In this document: positions 35,406 to 44,173 of the stretch, piece by piece
Numbering within the stretch: position 1 is the stretch's first letter
How the letters are laid out: each line of letters begins with the position of its first letter
Assembly: GCF_005938105.1 (NCBI RefSeq)
Contig: NZ_VCPE01000008.1
Location: 1-64,000, forward strand
Direction of reading: 5' to 3'
DNA: 64,000 nucleotides
DNA from: Brucella haematophila
Lineage (GTDB): Bacteria; Pseudomonadota; Alphaproteobacteria; Rhizobiales; Rhizobiaceae
Translations under genes and position numbers: made by a program
The notes under the pieces: generated by a model
Seen by the model: only the letters and a program-made list of their open reading frames with translations
Databases searched by the model: none
Told to the model about the DNA's origin: nothing

Positions 35406-36436
35406 CAGTTTGCCCTCTCTGCGCTGATAGTCATGATCATGCGATGCTGTCTGGGGTCGATATTGGCACCAGAAACAATGATCGCGGTCGGCGCCGAAAC
35501 CTCAACTTTCCGGCTGAGAAGCGCCCCAATGCCAACGGCTGCAGCGCCCTCAACAATCTCGTTCTCGTAGATCGCCATATGTCTCACGCCTTCGGCAATC
35601 TCTTCTTCTTCAAGAAGAACAACGTCGTCCAAAAGGTCGCGGCACATAGCGAAGGTCCAGTGATTATCAAGGCCGATACCGCCACCAAGCGAGTCCGCCA
35701 GTGTATCCACTTCCTCCACATTCACAGGCCTACCGGCAGCAAGACTTGCTTGCATCGCGGCACCCCGTTTCATAGAAATGCCAATTATGCGGGCCATCGG
35801 CTTATGCGCCTTGATTGCCGCAGCTATACCCGCTGCGAGCCCGCCACCGGAAAGCGGAATGAGTACGGCTTCAATTTCCGGCGCACTTTCCAGCAGTTCA
35901 AGGCCAATCGTTCCCTGGCCTGCGATCACATGTGGATCATCGAATGGTGGGATCGAATTCATCTTGTCGTCGCGAACGAGACGAGCGACTTCTTCCATCG
36001 CGTCATCTTGAGATTTTCCGACAATGCGAATATCGGCACCCTGTCGCCGAATAGCGTCAACCTTGTTTTGTGGAACGAGCGAAGACAGGCAGATCGTGGC
36101 CTTGAGGCCTTGTAAGGAAGCCGCATGAGCCAATGCGCGGCCGTGATTTCCCGTTGAAGCCGTGACAACGCCGAACTTTCGCTTGGATGCTGGAAGGCCT
36201 AGTACGGCATTCGTTGCGCCACGCAGTTTGAAGCTGCCAGTCGTTTGTCGATTTTCGAGTTTAAGAAATATGTCTGTTCCCGACAATTTGCTTAGGGCAT
36301 TTGATCGCACAAGCGGGGTGCGCTCAACATGACCTTGCAGCCTGTCGCGAGCTTGTTCAATTTCCCTGATACCCACTGTTTCCGACACGCCTATTGCCTC
36401 ACAAAACCTGTTGAGGAACGGATAGGCTGCGGCCAA
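35405..36436 (-). CDS. eutB: EutB, PLP-dependent dehydratase for hydroxyectoine use
   Basis: The 343-residue fold-type-II PLP enzyme resembles threonine dehydratase. The PLP lysine is in TTGSFKLRGATNAV, the substrate loop is TASTGNHGRALAHAA, and the phosphate-binding glycine loop is LSGGGLAAGIAAA. In ectoine clusters EutB is linked to removing the hydroxyl from 5-hydroxyectoine. It is the first gene of the minus-strand unit, so the promoter is at 36437-36692. Confidence 0.88.
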   Translation of the reverse strand: MAAAYPFLNRFCEAIGVSETVGIREIEQARDRLQGHVERTPLVRSNALSKLSGTDIFLKLENRQTTGSFKLRGATNAVLGLPASKRKFGVVTASTGNHGRALAHAASLQGLKATICLSSLVPQNKVDAIRRQGADIRIVGKSQDDAMEEVARLVRDDKMNSIPPFDDPHVIAGQGTIGLELLESAPEIEAVLIPLSGGGLAAGIAAAIKAHKPMARIIGISMKRGAAMQASLAAGRPVNVEEVDTLADSLGGGIGLDNHWTFAMCRDLLDDVVLLEEEEIAEGVRHMAIYENEIVEGAAAVGIGALLSRKVEVSAPTAIIVSGANIDPRQHRMIMTISAERAN

Positions 36437-36692
36437 TTTGAACAGTACTCAAACGCAGGGCGCAATAACGCACCATATGCGAAACCGTGTGGCCGCAAGC
36501 TCGTTCCCCATGTCTTGATTATTTTCGTTGCAATATGTGTGAAAGACAGGGAAGATCATGTCAATGATTATATTGGATCATTACAATTAGATTTGAGCCG
36601 CTGTTTTAGGGGCCAGCCTTGCCAGCCCTGTTTGCTCATGCCAAGGAAGAGCGCGCTGAATTAGATAACCACACTTGAACCGGATCAACCGA
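36437..36692. promoter_or_regulatory. Divergent eutB / doeX control region
   Basis: These 256 bases contain promoters for both catabolic units. ATCATGTCAA at 36555-36564 shares the ATCATGnCAA half-site found before enuR, and AATGAT (36563-36568) with ATCATT (36577-36582) form an overlapping inverted repeat. An 11-mer AATTAGATAAC at 36659-36669 also occurs, on the other strand, inside the palindrome at 41557-41576. These are candidate EnuR and AsnC-type sites. Confidence 0.5.
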
Positions 36693-37190
36693 ATGAAGTC
36701 CGCCTTGAAGCTCGATGCCGTTGATCTGCGCATTCTCGATGCCGTGCAGGAGAATGCAAAAATTACCAAACTTGCATTGGCGGAAAAGGTTGGCCTGTCG
36801 CCGACACCGTGCTGGCTACGGCTTCGCAAACTGGAAGAAGCGGGCATAGTGACCGGTTATCATGCGCATATCGCCTACCGCAAAGTTGCCCCGATAGCAC
36901 ATGTGATCGTGCAAATTACACTTGGCAATCATCGCCAAAGCGACTTCGATCGGTTTGAGCGTGCCGTTTCAGCATTGCCGGAAATCATTTCGTGTTGGTC
37001 CGTTGGCGGCGGCGTGGACTATTTTCTAATGGTCGCCGCGCGTGATATTGACGGCTACCAGCGGTTGATCGACCGGCTCCTGGACCAGAATATAGGTATC
37101 GAGCGATATTTCACCTACATCGTGACCAAGCTGGTCAAGGACGCGAAAGGCACTGCTCCACTGTCACTTCTTGCCGATAATCCGACGTAG
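36693..37190 (+). CDS. doeX: AsnC/Lrp-type regulator of ectoine catabolism
   Basis: From the ATG at 36693 the product has 165 residues: an Lrp-type helix-turn-helix (VDLRILDAVQENAKITKLAL then AEKVGLSPTPCWLRLRKLEE) and a RAM ligand-binding domain (SWSVGGGVDYFLMVAARDID). This is the AsnC regulator usually embedded in ectoine clusters. It is divergent from eutB and heads the unit with doeC and doeD. A TTG at 36675 is an alternative start. Confidence 0.88.
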   Translation: MKSALKLDAVDLRILDAVQENAKITKLALAEKVGLSPTPCWLRLRKLEEAGIVTGYHAHIAYRKVAPIAHVIVQITLGNHRQSDFDRFERAVSALPEIISCWSVGGGVDYFLMVAARDIDGYQRLIDRLLDQNIGIERYFTYIVTKLVKDAKGTAPLSLLADNPT

Positions 37191-37306
37191 ACCAAGCGGG
37201 CTGCGAACAGGGGCAAGATTGGTCCAAATCACCTGTGTTGCACTTTGCTTTGGTCCAAATCAACGGGGGTCCCATGAGATGCTTTTTCTGAATTGGGAGA
37301 AGCACG

Positions 37307-38803
37307 ATGAATGCCGTTCTGGATCATCTGATACAACATGACGGGCTTAAAAGGCTTCGCGACAAACACCTGTTTCGCGAGCTTGCCTATATCAACGGAC
37401 GTTGGGTGTCTGGTGAGAAAGCCGAGACATTTCCGGTTGTCGATCCTGCAACTGGACAGCGCTTGGCGCGGGTTGCAAGTCTGAACGAAAACCAAACTCT
37501 TGCGGCAATCGATGTGGCGGAGACCGCATTTCCAGACTGGTCGCGGCGTCTCCCACAGGAGCGCGCGGGTATTTTGCGGCGATGGTATGAACTGATTGTT
37601 CAGAACCGGGACGACCTTGCAGTGCTGATGACATTGGAGCAGGGCAAGCCGCTTTCAGAATCTCTTGGCGAGATCGATTATGGCGCGGCCTTTGTGGAAT
37701 GGTTTGCCGAAGAAGCAAAACGCCTGAACGGGGAAACAATAGCGAGTCATCTGCCCGATGCAGAGATGTTGGTACGTCGTGAGGCGCTTGGCGTGGTGGG
37801 ACTGGTGACACCATGGAACTTCCCGAACGCCATGATTACCAGAAAAGCAGCTGCTGCTCTTGCTGCAGGCTGTCCGGTCGTCGTTCACCCATCATCCGAG
37901 ACGCCGCTTTCCGCACTTGCTTTGGCTGAGCTTGGCGAAAGAGCGGGCTTTCCCGCAGGTATCTTCAACGTTGTAACGGGCAGAGCAGCACCCATTGTCG
38001 ATACGCTTTGTGGCGACACTCGCATACGCGCCTTGAGCTTTACCGGTTCTACTGAGATCGGCAAGTTGATTGCGTCCAAATGTGCGTCAACTGTCAAACG
38101 TCTTGTCATGGAGCTTGGCGGGCATGCACCACTGATCATCTTTGACGATGCGGATCTGGAGCGTGCCATAGATGTAGCGATGGCCGCGAAATTCGCAACA
38201 TCTGGTCAGGACTGTCTTGCGGCAAATCGTATTTTCGTCCGGCGGGGTATTCTCGCTTCCTTCACCGAAATATTTGCAGCGCGCATTGCTGCTCTCAAGG
38301 TGGGGCAAGGTTTTGAGGATGGGGTGGATATCGGGCCGCTGATGCACGAGCGGGCCGTCACAAAGGTAGAAGAGCACGTTGCGGATGCACGCGTGTGTGG
38401 AGCACGCATGCTCGTAGGCGGTAAACGCATTGGCGATAATACGCTGTTCTATGAACCGACTTTGCTAGTCGATGTGCCGAATGAAGCGGCGATCATGCAC
38501 GAAGAAACATTTGGCCCGGTTGCTGCAATTGCTGTGTTTGATGAGGAAGATGAAGTCATCGCGCGGGCTAATGCCACAGAATATGGCCTTGTCGCTTATG
38601 TCGTAACGGCAAACGGTGCACGGCAATTGAGGATGGGGCGTGCGCTCGAATACGGCATGGTTGCCATCAATCGCGCGAAAATCACCGGCGCCCCCATCCC
38701 TTTTGGCGGCTGGAAACAATCCGGATTGGGGCGTGAAGGGTCACATCATGGCATCCACGCCTTCACGGAACTCAAATATCTCTGCATCGATACCGCTGCT
38801 TGA
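37307..38803 (+). CDS. doeC: Semialdehyde dehydrogenase of ectoine catabolism (DoeC)
   Basis: The 498-residue aldehyde dehydrogenase has catalytic Cys303 in SGQDCLAANR and the general-base Glu in MELGGHAPLI. The NAD-binding NFPNAMITRKAAAALAAGC segment and FTGSTEIGK are intact. In ectoine clusters it is annotated as succinate/aspartate-semialdehyde dehydrogenase and oxidises the semialdehyde from the aminotransferase to aspartate. GGGAG precedes the ATG. It follows doeX on the same strand after 116 bases. Confidence 0.88.
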   Translation: MNAVLDHLIQHDGLKRLRDKHLFRELAYINGRWVSGEKAETFPVVDPATGQRLARVASLNENQTLAAIDVAETAFPDWSRRLPQERAGILRRWYELIVQNRDDLAVLMTLEQGKPLSESLGEIDYGAAFVEWFAEEAKRLNGETIASHLPDAEMLVRREALGVVGLVTPWNFPNAMITRKAAAALAAGCPVVVHPSSETPLSALALAELGERAGFPAGIFNVVTGRAAPIVDTLCGDTRIRALSFTGSTEIGKLIASKCASTVKRLVMELGGHAPLIIFDDADLERAIDVAMAAKFATSGQDCLAANRIFVRRGILASFTEIFAARIAALKVGQGFEDGVDIGPLMHERAVTKVEEHVADARVCGARMLVGGKRIGDNTLFYEPTLLVDVPNEAAIMHEETFGPVAAIAVFDEEDEVIARANATEYGLVAYVVTANGARQLRMGRALEYGMVAINRAKITGAPIPFGGWKQSGLGREGSHHGIHAFTELKYLCIDTAA

Positions 38804-38832
38804 ATGTGTCGTGAAACGAAAGGAAATTGACA

Positions 38833-40212
38833 GTGTTGAACAACAGCAACGAATTGACCGCCTGGGACCGCGATCATTTTTTCCACCCTTCGACACATAT
38901 GGGTATGCATGCGCGGGGTGAAACACCAACCCGCGTGTTGGACGAAGGCAAGGGTGTGTTTATCACCGATGTAAATGGACGCCGGAGCCTAGACGCTTTT
39001 GCCGGTCTTTATTGTGTGAATGTGGGTTATGGCAGGACGGAAATCGCTGATGCGATTGCCGAACAGGCTCATAAGCTTGCCTATTATCACGCCTATGTCG
39101 GCCATGGCACCGAAGTCTCTATCACACTTGCCAAGATGATTATCGACAGGGCGCCCGCGCATATGAGCCGCGTCTATTTCGGTTTGTCCGGTTCTGATGC
39201 CAACGAAACCAACATCAAATTGATATGGTACTACAACAATATTCTTGGGCGTCCCGAGAAGAAAAAGATCATCTCGCGCTGGCGCGGTTATCATGGCTCA
39301 GGCGTCATGACAGGCAGTTTGACCGGTCTTGCGACCTTCCATAACGCATTCGATTTGCCGCGTGCGCCCATTTTGCATACACAGGCACCATATTATTTCC
39401 GCCGCGAAGATCGCTCGATGAGCGAAGAGCAATTCTCGCAAGATTGCGCCGATAAGCTTGAAGAAATGATCCTCGCCGAGGGGCCTGACACCATTGCCGC
39501 GTTCATTGGCGAGCCTGTGTTGGGTACAGGAGGGATTGTTCCGCCCCCGGCGGGCTATTGGCAGAAGATACAGGCTGTTCTCGATAAATACGACATTCTG
39601 CTTGTTGCAGATGAGGTCGTGACCGGTTTCGGCCGTCTGGGCAGCATGTTTGGTTCCGAACATTATGGAATGAAGCCCGATCTGATCACAATCGCCAAGG
39701 GATTGACGTCGGCCTATGCACCGCTTTCTGGATCGATAGTCTCTGATCGGATGTGGGACGTGCTGGTTAAGGGATCGGACAAAATGGGCCCGATTGGCCA
39801 TGGCTGGACCTATTCGGCGCATCCCATCTGTGCCGCCGCCGGTGTGGCAAATCTCCAGCTCATCGATGACCTGAAACTGGTAGAAAATGCAGGTTCCACG
39901 GGCGCCTATTTCCGTAAGGCACTTCAGGACGCTATCGGTGATCATAAGCATGTCGGAGACGTGCGCGGCGAAGGGCTGATGGCTGCTATCGAGTTTGTAG
40001 AAGATCGCGATGATCGCAAATTCTTCGATCCATCCCTCAAGATTGGAGCGCAGATTTCGGCAGCCCTTCTTGCCAATGGGGTCATCGGACGTGCAATGCC
40101 GGAAGGCGATATTCTGGGCTTTGCGCCGCCACTCTGTCTGACGCAAGACGAAGCCGATCAGGTCGTTTCAGCAACAAAAGCGGCGATTGAAAGCGTTTTC
40201 GCAAATCGCTGA
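38833..40212 (+). CDS. doeD: Diaminobutyrate aminotransferase of ectoine catabolism (DoeD)
   Basis: The ~459-residue class-III aminotransferase has PLP lysine in ITIAKGLTSAYAPLS and Asp in LLVADEVVTGFGRLG. RWRGYHGSGVMTGSLTGL and GHGWTYSAHPICAAAG are family hallmarks. It transfers the gamma-amino group of diaminobutyrate, giving aspartate semialdehyde for DoeC. The GTG at 38833 is chosen because AGGAA lies ~8 bases upstream; the neighbouring TTGs at 38827 and 38836 remain possible. It is immediately followed by the NAGGN peptidase. Confidence 0.87.
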   Translation: MLNNSNELTAWDRDHFFHPSTHMGMHARGETPTRVLDEGKGVFITDVNGRRSLDAFAGLYCVNVGYGRTEIADAIAEQAHKLAYYHAYVGHGTEVSITLAKMIIDRAPAHMSRVYFGLSGSDANETNIKLIWYYNNILGRPEKKKIISRWRGYHGSGVMTGSLTGLATFHNAFDLPRAPILHTQAPYYFRREDRSMSEEQFSQDCADKLEEMILAEGPDTIAAFIGEPVLGTGGIVPPPAGYWQKIQAVLDKYDILLVADEVVTGFGRLGSMFGSEHYGMKPDLITIAKGLTSAYAPLSGSIVSDRMWDVLVKGSDKMGPIGHGWTYSAHPICAAAGVANLQLIDDLKLVENAGSTGAYFRKALQDAIGDHKHVGDVRGEGLMAAIEFVEDRDDRKFFDPSLKIGAQISAALLANGVIGRAMPEGDILGFAPPLCLTQDEADQVVSATKAAIESVFANR

Positions 40213-40295
40213 TGATTGAACTTCGCGGGGTCAACATTACGATAGGTTGGCCCCGCATTGTTGACGATATTTCCGCATTCTGCGACATTCGCGTC

Positions 40296-41456
40296 ATGCA
40301 AAATTCCATCTCCATTGATCAGGACTATCTCGTCACACGGCTCAAGGCGCTTCTTTCGATACCAAGCCCGACGGGCTTTACGGATGAAGCCGTCCGCTAT
40401 GTAGCACGTGAACTGGAAATGCTCGGTCTGGAAGTCATGTTGACCAGACGTGGTGCAATCCGGGCGCGCCGACCAGGCGTTTCCAGACGCCCAGCTCGGG
40501 GCATCGTGTCCCATGTCGACACATTAGGTGCTCAGGTTAAGTACCTGAAAGATAATGGCCGTCTCGAAGTGGTCTCTATCGGAAATTGGTCTGCCCGTTT
40601 CGCAGAAGGTGCGCGCGTCTCGATCTTTTCCGGCAAGGGAACCTATCGCGGGTCAATCCTGCCCTTGAAGGCATCCGGACACACTTTCAATGAAGAAGTG
40701 GATAGCCAGCCGGTCGGATGGCCCTATGTCGAATTGCGGGTCGATGCGCTGGCGCGCAATAAGGACGACCTTGTTCAGCTTGGCATTGATGTCGGCGATA
40801 TTGTTGCTGTCGACCCCGCACCGGAGTTTATCGATAACGGCTTCATCGTGTCTCGTCATCTCGATGACAAGGCAGGCGTGGCCATCATGCTGGCCTCACT
40901 CGAAGCCATGCAACGCGCCGAGATCGAAACGCCCGTCGATACGTATTGGCTCTTCACGATCGGTGAAGAGGTGGGTGTCGGCGCATCGGCTGTGGTGGTT
41001 CCCGATATTGCCTCTCTCGTTGCCATCGACAATGGTACCACAGCACCGGGGCAGAACTCATCCGAATTTGGCGTAACACTTGCGATGGCTGACCAGACCG
41101 GGCCGTTCGATTTTCACCTGACCAAGAAGCTCTACGAGCTTTGCGGCGAACACGATATTCAGGTGCAGAAAGATGTGTTCCGTTATTATCGCTCGGATGC
41201 TGCTTCCGCCGTTGAAGCAGGGCATGACGTGCGCACGGCGCTATTGACATTCGGTGTGGACGCGTCTCACGGATATGAGCGCATCCATTTGAGTGCTTTG
41301 ACGTCGATTGCAAAATTGGCCGTTCATTACGCTATGAGCGACGTGGAAATCAAACGCGACGCTGAAGAAACCGCCAAGGGATTGAAGGGCTTCACACATC
41401 AGAAATCCACCAAAGCAGAGCAGGACTTGAAGCCGGAAGACACGCCTGCCGAATAG
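40296..41456 (+). CDS. NAGGN-system M42-family metallopeptidase
   Basis: The 386-residue product is an M42 (TET-like) aminopeptidase of the type found with the osmoprotectant N-acetylglutaminylglutamine amide genes. All metal ligands are visible: His and Asp in IVSHVDTLGAQ, Asp in HLDDKAGVAIML, the Glu pair in FTIGEEVGVGAS, Asp in VAIDNGTTAPG, and His in ASHGYERIHLSAL. It probably hydrolyses NAGGN or a related dipeptide. The start is uncertain: the frame opens at 40212, overlapping doeD, but the conserved protein begins near 40296; neither has a clear ribosome-binding site. A strong terminator follows. Confidence 0.85.
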   Translation: MQNSISIDQDYLVTRLKALLSIPSPTGFTDEAVRYVARELEMLGLEVMLTRRGAIRARRPGVSRRPARGIVSHVDTLGAQVKYLKDNGRLEVVSIGNWSARFAEGARVSIFSGKGTYRGSILPLKASGHTFNEEVDSQPVGWPYVELRVDALARNKDDLVQLGIDVGDIVAVDPAPEFIDNGFIVSRHLDDKAGVAIMLASLEAMQRAEIETPVDTYWLFTIGEEVGVGASAVVVPDIASLVAIDNGTTAPGQNSSEFGVTLAMADQTGPFDFHLTKKLYELCGEHDIQVQKDVFRYYRSDAASAVEAGHDVRTALLTFGVDASHGYERIHLSALTSIAKLAVHYAMSDVEIKRDAEETAKGLKGFTHQKSTKAEQDLKPEDTPAE

Positions 41457-41478
41457 CAGAAAATCACCCGAACCATCG

Positions 41479-41502
41479 GGCGGGCTGGGTCCCGCCTTTT
41501 TT
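41479..41502 (+). terminator. Rho-independent terminator
   Basis: GGCGGG, loop CTGGGT, CCCGCC, then TTTTTT. It ends the doeX-doeC-doeD-peptidase transcript and separates it from the importer operon. Confidence 0.85.
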
Positions 41503-41531
41503 GTCGTTTCAAAATTTATTATGATAATTCA

Positions 41532-41544
41532 TTGATCCTATCAA
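41532..41544. promoter_or_regulatory. Small palindrome in importer promoter
   Basis: TTGAT-CCT-ATCAA, a perfect 5-bp inverted repeat 13 bases before a larger palindrome, in AT-rich DNA upstream of the binding-protein gene. Confidence 0.35.
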
Positions 41545-41556
41545 TTTTATGCCTAT

Positions 41557-41576
41557 AAATTAGAGTTATCTAATTT
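41557..41576. promoter_or_regulatory. Candidate FadR-type operator
   Basis: AAATTAGA-GTTA-TCTAATTT is a perfect 8+4+8 palindrome ending 23 bases before the binding-protein start codon, where the promoter should be. The operon carries its own FCD/GntR regulator at 46771, the best candidate ligand. Confidence 0.6.
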
Positions 41577-41599
41577 GCATAACGAAAGGGGATCGCTCT

Positions 41600-43162
41600 A
41601 TGAGAAGATTATTTCGTGCTGCGCTGGCGGCAATAGCGCTCACAATTGCCGGGCCTGCAATGCCGTCGCTGGCTCAAACGCCGCCCAATGTGCTGATCGT
41701 GGGACAGATCGCCGAGCCGCAATCGCTCGATCCCCATACGGTGACGGCGACCAATGATTTCCGCATTCTGGTCAATATGTATGACGGCCTGGTGCGCTAT
41801 AAGGATGGAACGCTTGAGGTTGAACCGGCACTCGCTGAAAGCTGGACAATTTCGGATGACGGTAAAACCTATCGCTTCAAGCTGCGTCAGGGTGTCAAAT
41901 TTCAAGACGGGTCCGATTTCAACGCCGAAGCGGTGAAGTTCAACTTCGATCGCATGTTGAAGGAGGATCACCCATTCTACAACACTGGACCATTCCCACT
42001 ATCCTTCAATTTCTCGTCGATTGAAGTGGTCAATGCGATTGATCAGGCAACGGTCGAATTCAAACTAAAGGAGCCATTTGCGCCCTTCCTGTCAAATCTG
42101 GCTTATCCGACTGGTTTGATCGTGTCACCCGAAGCCGTAAAGAAATACGGCAAGGAATTTGGGCGGCATCCATCGGGAACAGGTCCATTCAAATTTGCCG
42201 AATGGCAATCGGGTCAGCGTGTTGTCGTGGAACGAAACCCCGACTATTGGGACGGTGCGCCAGCCTTGGAAGCTATCGTATTCCGTCCGATTACTGATCC
42301 CAATACCCGCGTCGCAGAGATGATGGCTGGTGGACTTGATGTCATGGTGGAAGTGCCTCCAGACAACCTCGCGACCTTCAAGCAGGACGGGAACTTTGCC
42401 GTTGCAGAACAGGCAGGACCTCACGTCTGGTTCACGATTCTGAATGCAAAAACGGGCCCTTTCGCGGATAAAAAGGTGCGTCAGGCCGCTAATTATGCAG
42501 TCAACAAGAATGCGCTCGTCGATAATATCTTGCAAGGCTCGGCAACTGTGGCAGCGGGCCCCATTCCACCTGCTTTCAACTGGGTGGAAGACAAGACAGA
42601 GCCTTATCCCTATGACCCTGAAAAAGCCAAAGCACTGCTGGCGGAAGCCGGTGTCACCAATCCGGAGATCACATTTTATGTGACGGAGGGCGGTTCCGGT
42701 ATGCTTGATCCCATCACCATGGGAGCAGCGATACAGGCTGATCTTCAGGCCGTTGGATTTAAGGTGAAAATTGAGACCTATGAATGGAACACGTTTCTTG
42801 GTCGCGTAAACACGGGTCTCGATGGCAAAGCCGATATGGCAGAAATGGCGTGGATGACCAATGATCCCGACACTGTTCCATATCTGACGTTGCGTACGGA
42901 CGCTCTGCCTGACAAGGGCGGTTTCAACTCCGGATATTATTCCAACCCGCAACTGGACACGCTTCTCGAAAAGGCGCGCACGTCAACCGATCAGGCCGAA
43001 CGAGGCAGGCTTTACGGCGAGGTGCAGGCAATCGTGCACGATGATGCGCCGTGGCTTTTTGTGGCCAACTGGAAGCAGAATGCCGTCACGACGGCGGCTG
43101 TCAAAGGCTTCAAGCTGCAACCGTCCTTCCTGTTGCATCTCAAAAACGTAACGAAGGAGTAG
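41600..43162 (+). CDS. Peptide-type ABC importer, solute-binding protein
   Basis: The 520-residue family 5 binding protein has a Sec signal peptide (LFRAALAAIALTIAGPAMPS then LAQ) and the family elements EPQSLDPHTVTATNDFRI, LVRYKDGTLEVEPALAESW and FNFDRMLKEDHPF. AAGGGGA lies 8 bases before the ATG. It is the first gene of a five-gene operon ending with a FadR-type regulator. Its position between the NAGGN peptidase and the NAGGN synthesis genes suggests that the ligand is NAGGN or another small peptide; this is an inference. Confidence 0.88.
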   Translation: MRRLFRAALAAIALTIAGPAMPSLAQTPPNVLIVGQIAEPQSLDPHTVTATNDFRILVNMYDGLVRYKDGTLEVEPALAESWTISDDGKTYRFKLRQGVKFQDGSDFNAEAVKFNFDRMLKEDHPFYNTGPFPLSFNFSSIEVVNAIDQATVEFKLKEPFAPFLSNLAYPTGLIVSPEAVKKYGKEFGRHPSGTGPFKFAEWQSGQRVVVERNPDYWDGAPALEAIVFRPITDPNTRVAEMMAGGLDVMVEVPPDNLATFKQDGNFAVAEQAGPHVWFTILNAKTGPFADKKVRQAANYAVNKNALVDNILQGSATVAAGPIPPAFNWVEDKTEPYPYDPEKAKALLAEAGVTNPEITFYVTEGGSGMLDPITMGAAIQADLQAVGFKVKIETYEWNTFLGRVNTGLDGKADMAEMAWMTNDPDTVPYLTLRTDALPDKGGFNSGYYSNPQLDTLLEKARTSTDQAERGRLYGEVQAIVHDDAPWLFVANWKQNAVTTAAVKGFKLQPSFLLHLKNVTKE

Positions 43163-43225
43163 GCCCCAAGCCAGCTTGCCGAAGTTCACGGCAGCATTTT
43201 CCCATGACATACAGGAGGGCTTGAA

Positions 43226-44173
43226 ATGCCAGCCTATATTCTAAAACGCCTTGCCGCAGTCATCCCGGTTTTGTTGGGACTTTCAATTATCGTTTTTCTC
43301 GTGATGGCGATGATCCCCGGCGACACGGCTACCGCATTGCTCGGCTCCTATGCAACACCGGAAAACGTTGAGCGGGTGAACCGCGATCTTGGTCTGGATA
43401 AGCCACTGGTGCAGCAGTATTTTATCTGGATCGGTAATCTGTTGCTTGGCGATTTTGGTCGTTCCTTTGTCCTCAACAGGCCCGTGCTTGATGAAGTTCT
43501 GGAGCGATTTCATGCCACGCTCATCCTGGCTGGTGTGGCGCTCGTTCTGTGTTCCATCGTCGGATTGTTGGCTGGCATCGTTTCAGCGGTGCGCCAATTC
43601 GGTTGGGCCGACCGCGCGATAACTTTTGTCGTTCTTGCCGGAATTTCCATTCCCTCATTCTGGCTCGGCCTATTGCTGATTTATCTCTTCGCAGTTCATT
43701 GGCGGGTACTACCGGCTTCCGGAATGTATGCCGTTTATGGCGGCGGTGATCTAAAGGACCTGCTCTGGCATCTGATTTTACCGGCAGGAACGCTTGCCGT
43801 TGTGGCGGCGGGTGTTATCGCGCGATTGACGCGCAGCGCAATGCTGGAAGTTCTGCGACAGGACTATATCCGTACTGCCCGTGCCAAGGGACTCAACGAA
43901 CGACGGGTGATCTACCGTCACGCGTTCCGCGCAGCGCTTGTCAGTGTCATTCCCGTTATCGGCATACAAGCCGGTTTTGTGCTGGGCGGTGCGGTTTATA
44001 TCGAAACCGTATTTCAGTGGCCTGGCATCGGCGCGATGCTGGTAAAGGCGATATCCACGCGTGATATCCTGCTGGTCCAAGGCGGTGTGCTTGTGGTGGC
44101 TGCAAGCTACGTTATCTTCAATCTGGTTGCCGATATTCTCCAGACCATGCTTGACCCGAGGATTCGCACATGA
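43226..44173 (+). CDS. Peptide-type ABC importer, permease 1 (DppB-like)
   Basis: The 315-residue permease starts MPAYILKRLAAVIPVLLGLS, the usual DppB N-terminus, and has about six membrane segments with the ABC loop RAKGLNERRVIYRHAFRAAL. A strong GGAGG precedes the ATG. Its stop overlaps the start of the next gene (ATGA). Confidence 0.92.
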   Translation: MPAYILKRLAAVIPVLLGLSIIVFLVMAMIPGDTATALLGSYATPENVERVNRDLGLDKPLVQQYFIWIGNLLLGDFGRSFVLNRPVLDEVLERFHATLILAGVALVLCSIVGLLAGIVSAVRQFGWADRAITFVVLAGISIPSFWLGLLLIYLFAVHWRVLPASGMYAVYGGGDLKDLLWHLILPAGTLAVVAAGVIARLTRSAMLEVLRQDYIRTARAKGLNERRVIYRHAFRAALVSVIPVIGIQAGFVLGGAVYIETVFQWPGIGAMLVKAISTRDILLVQGGVLVVAASYVIFNLVADILQTMLDPRIRT

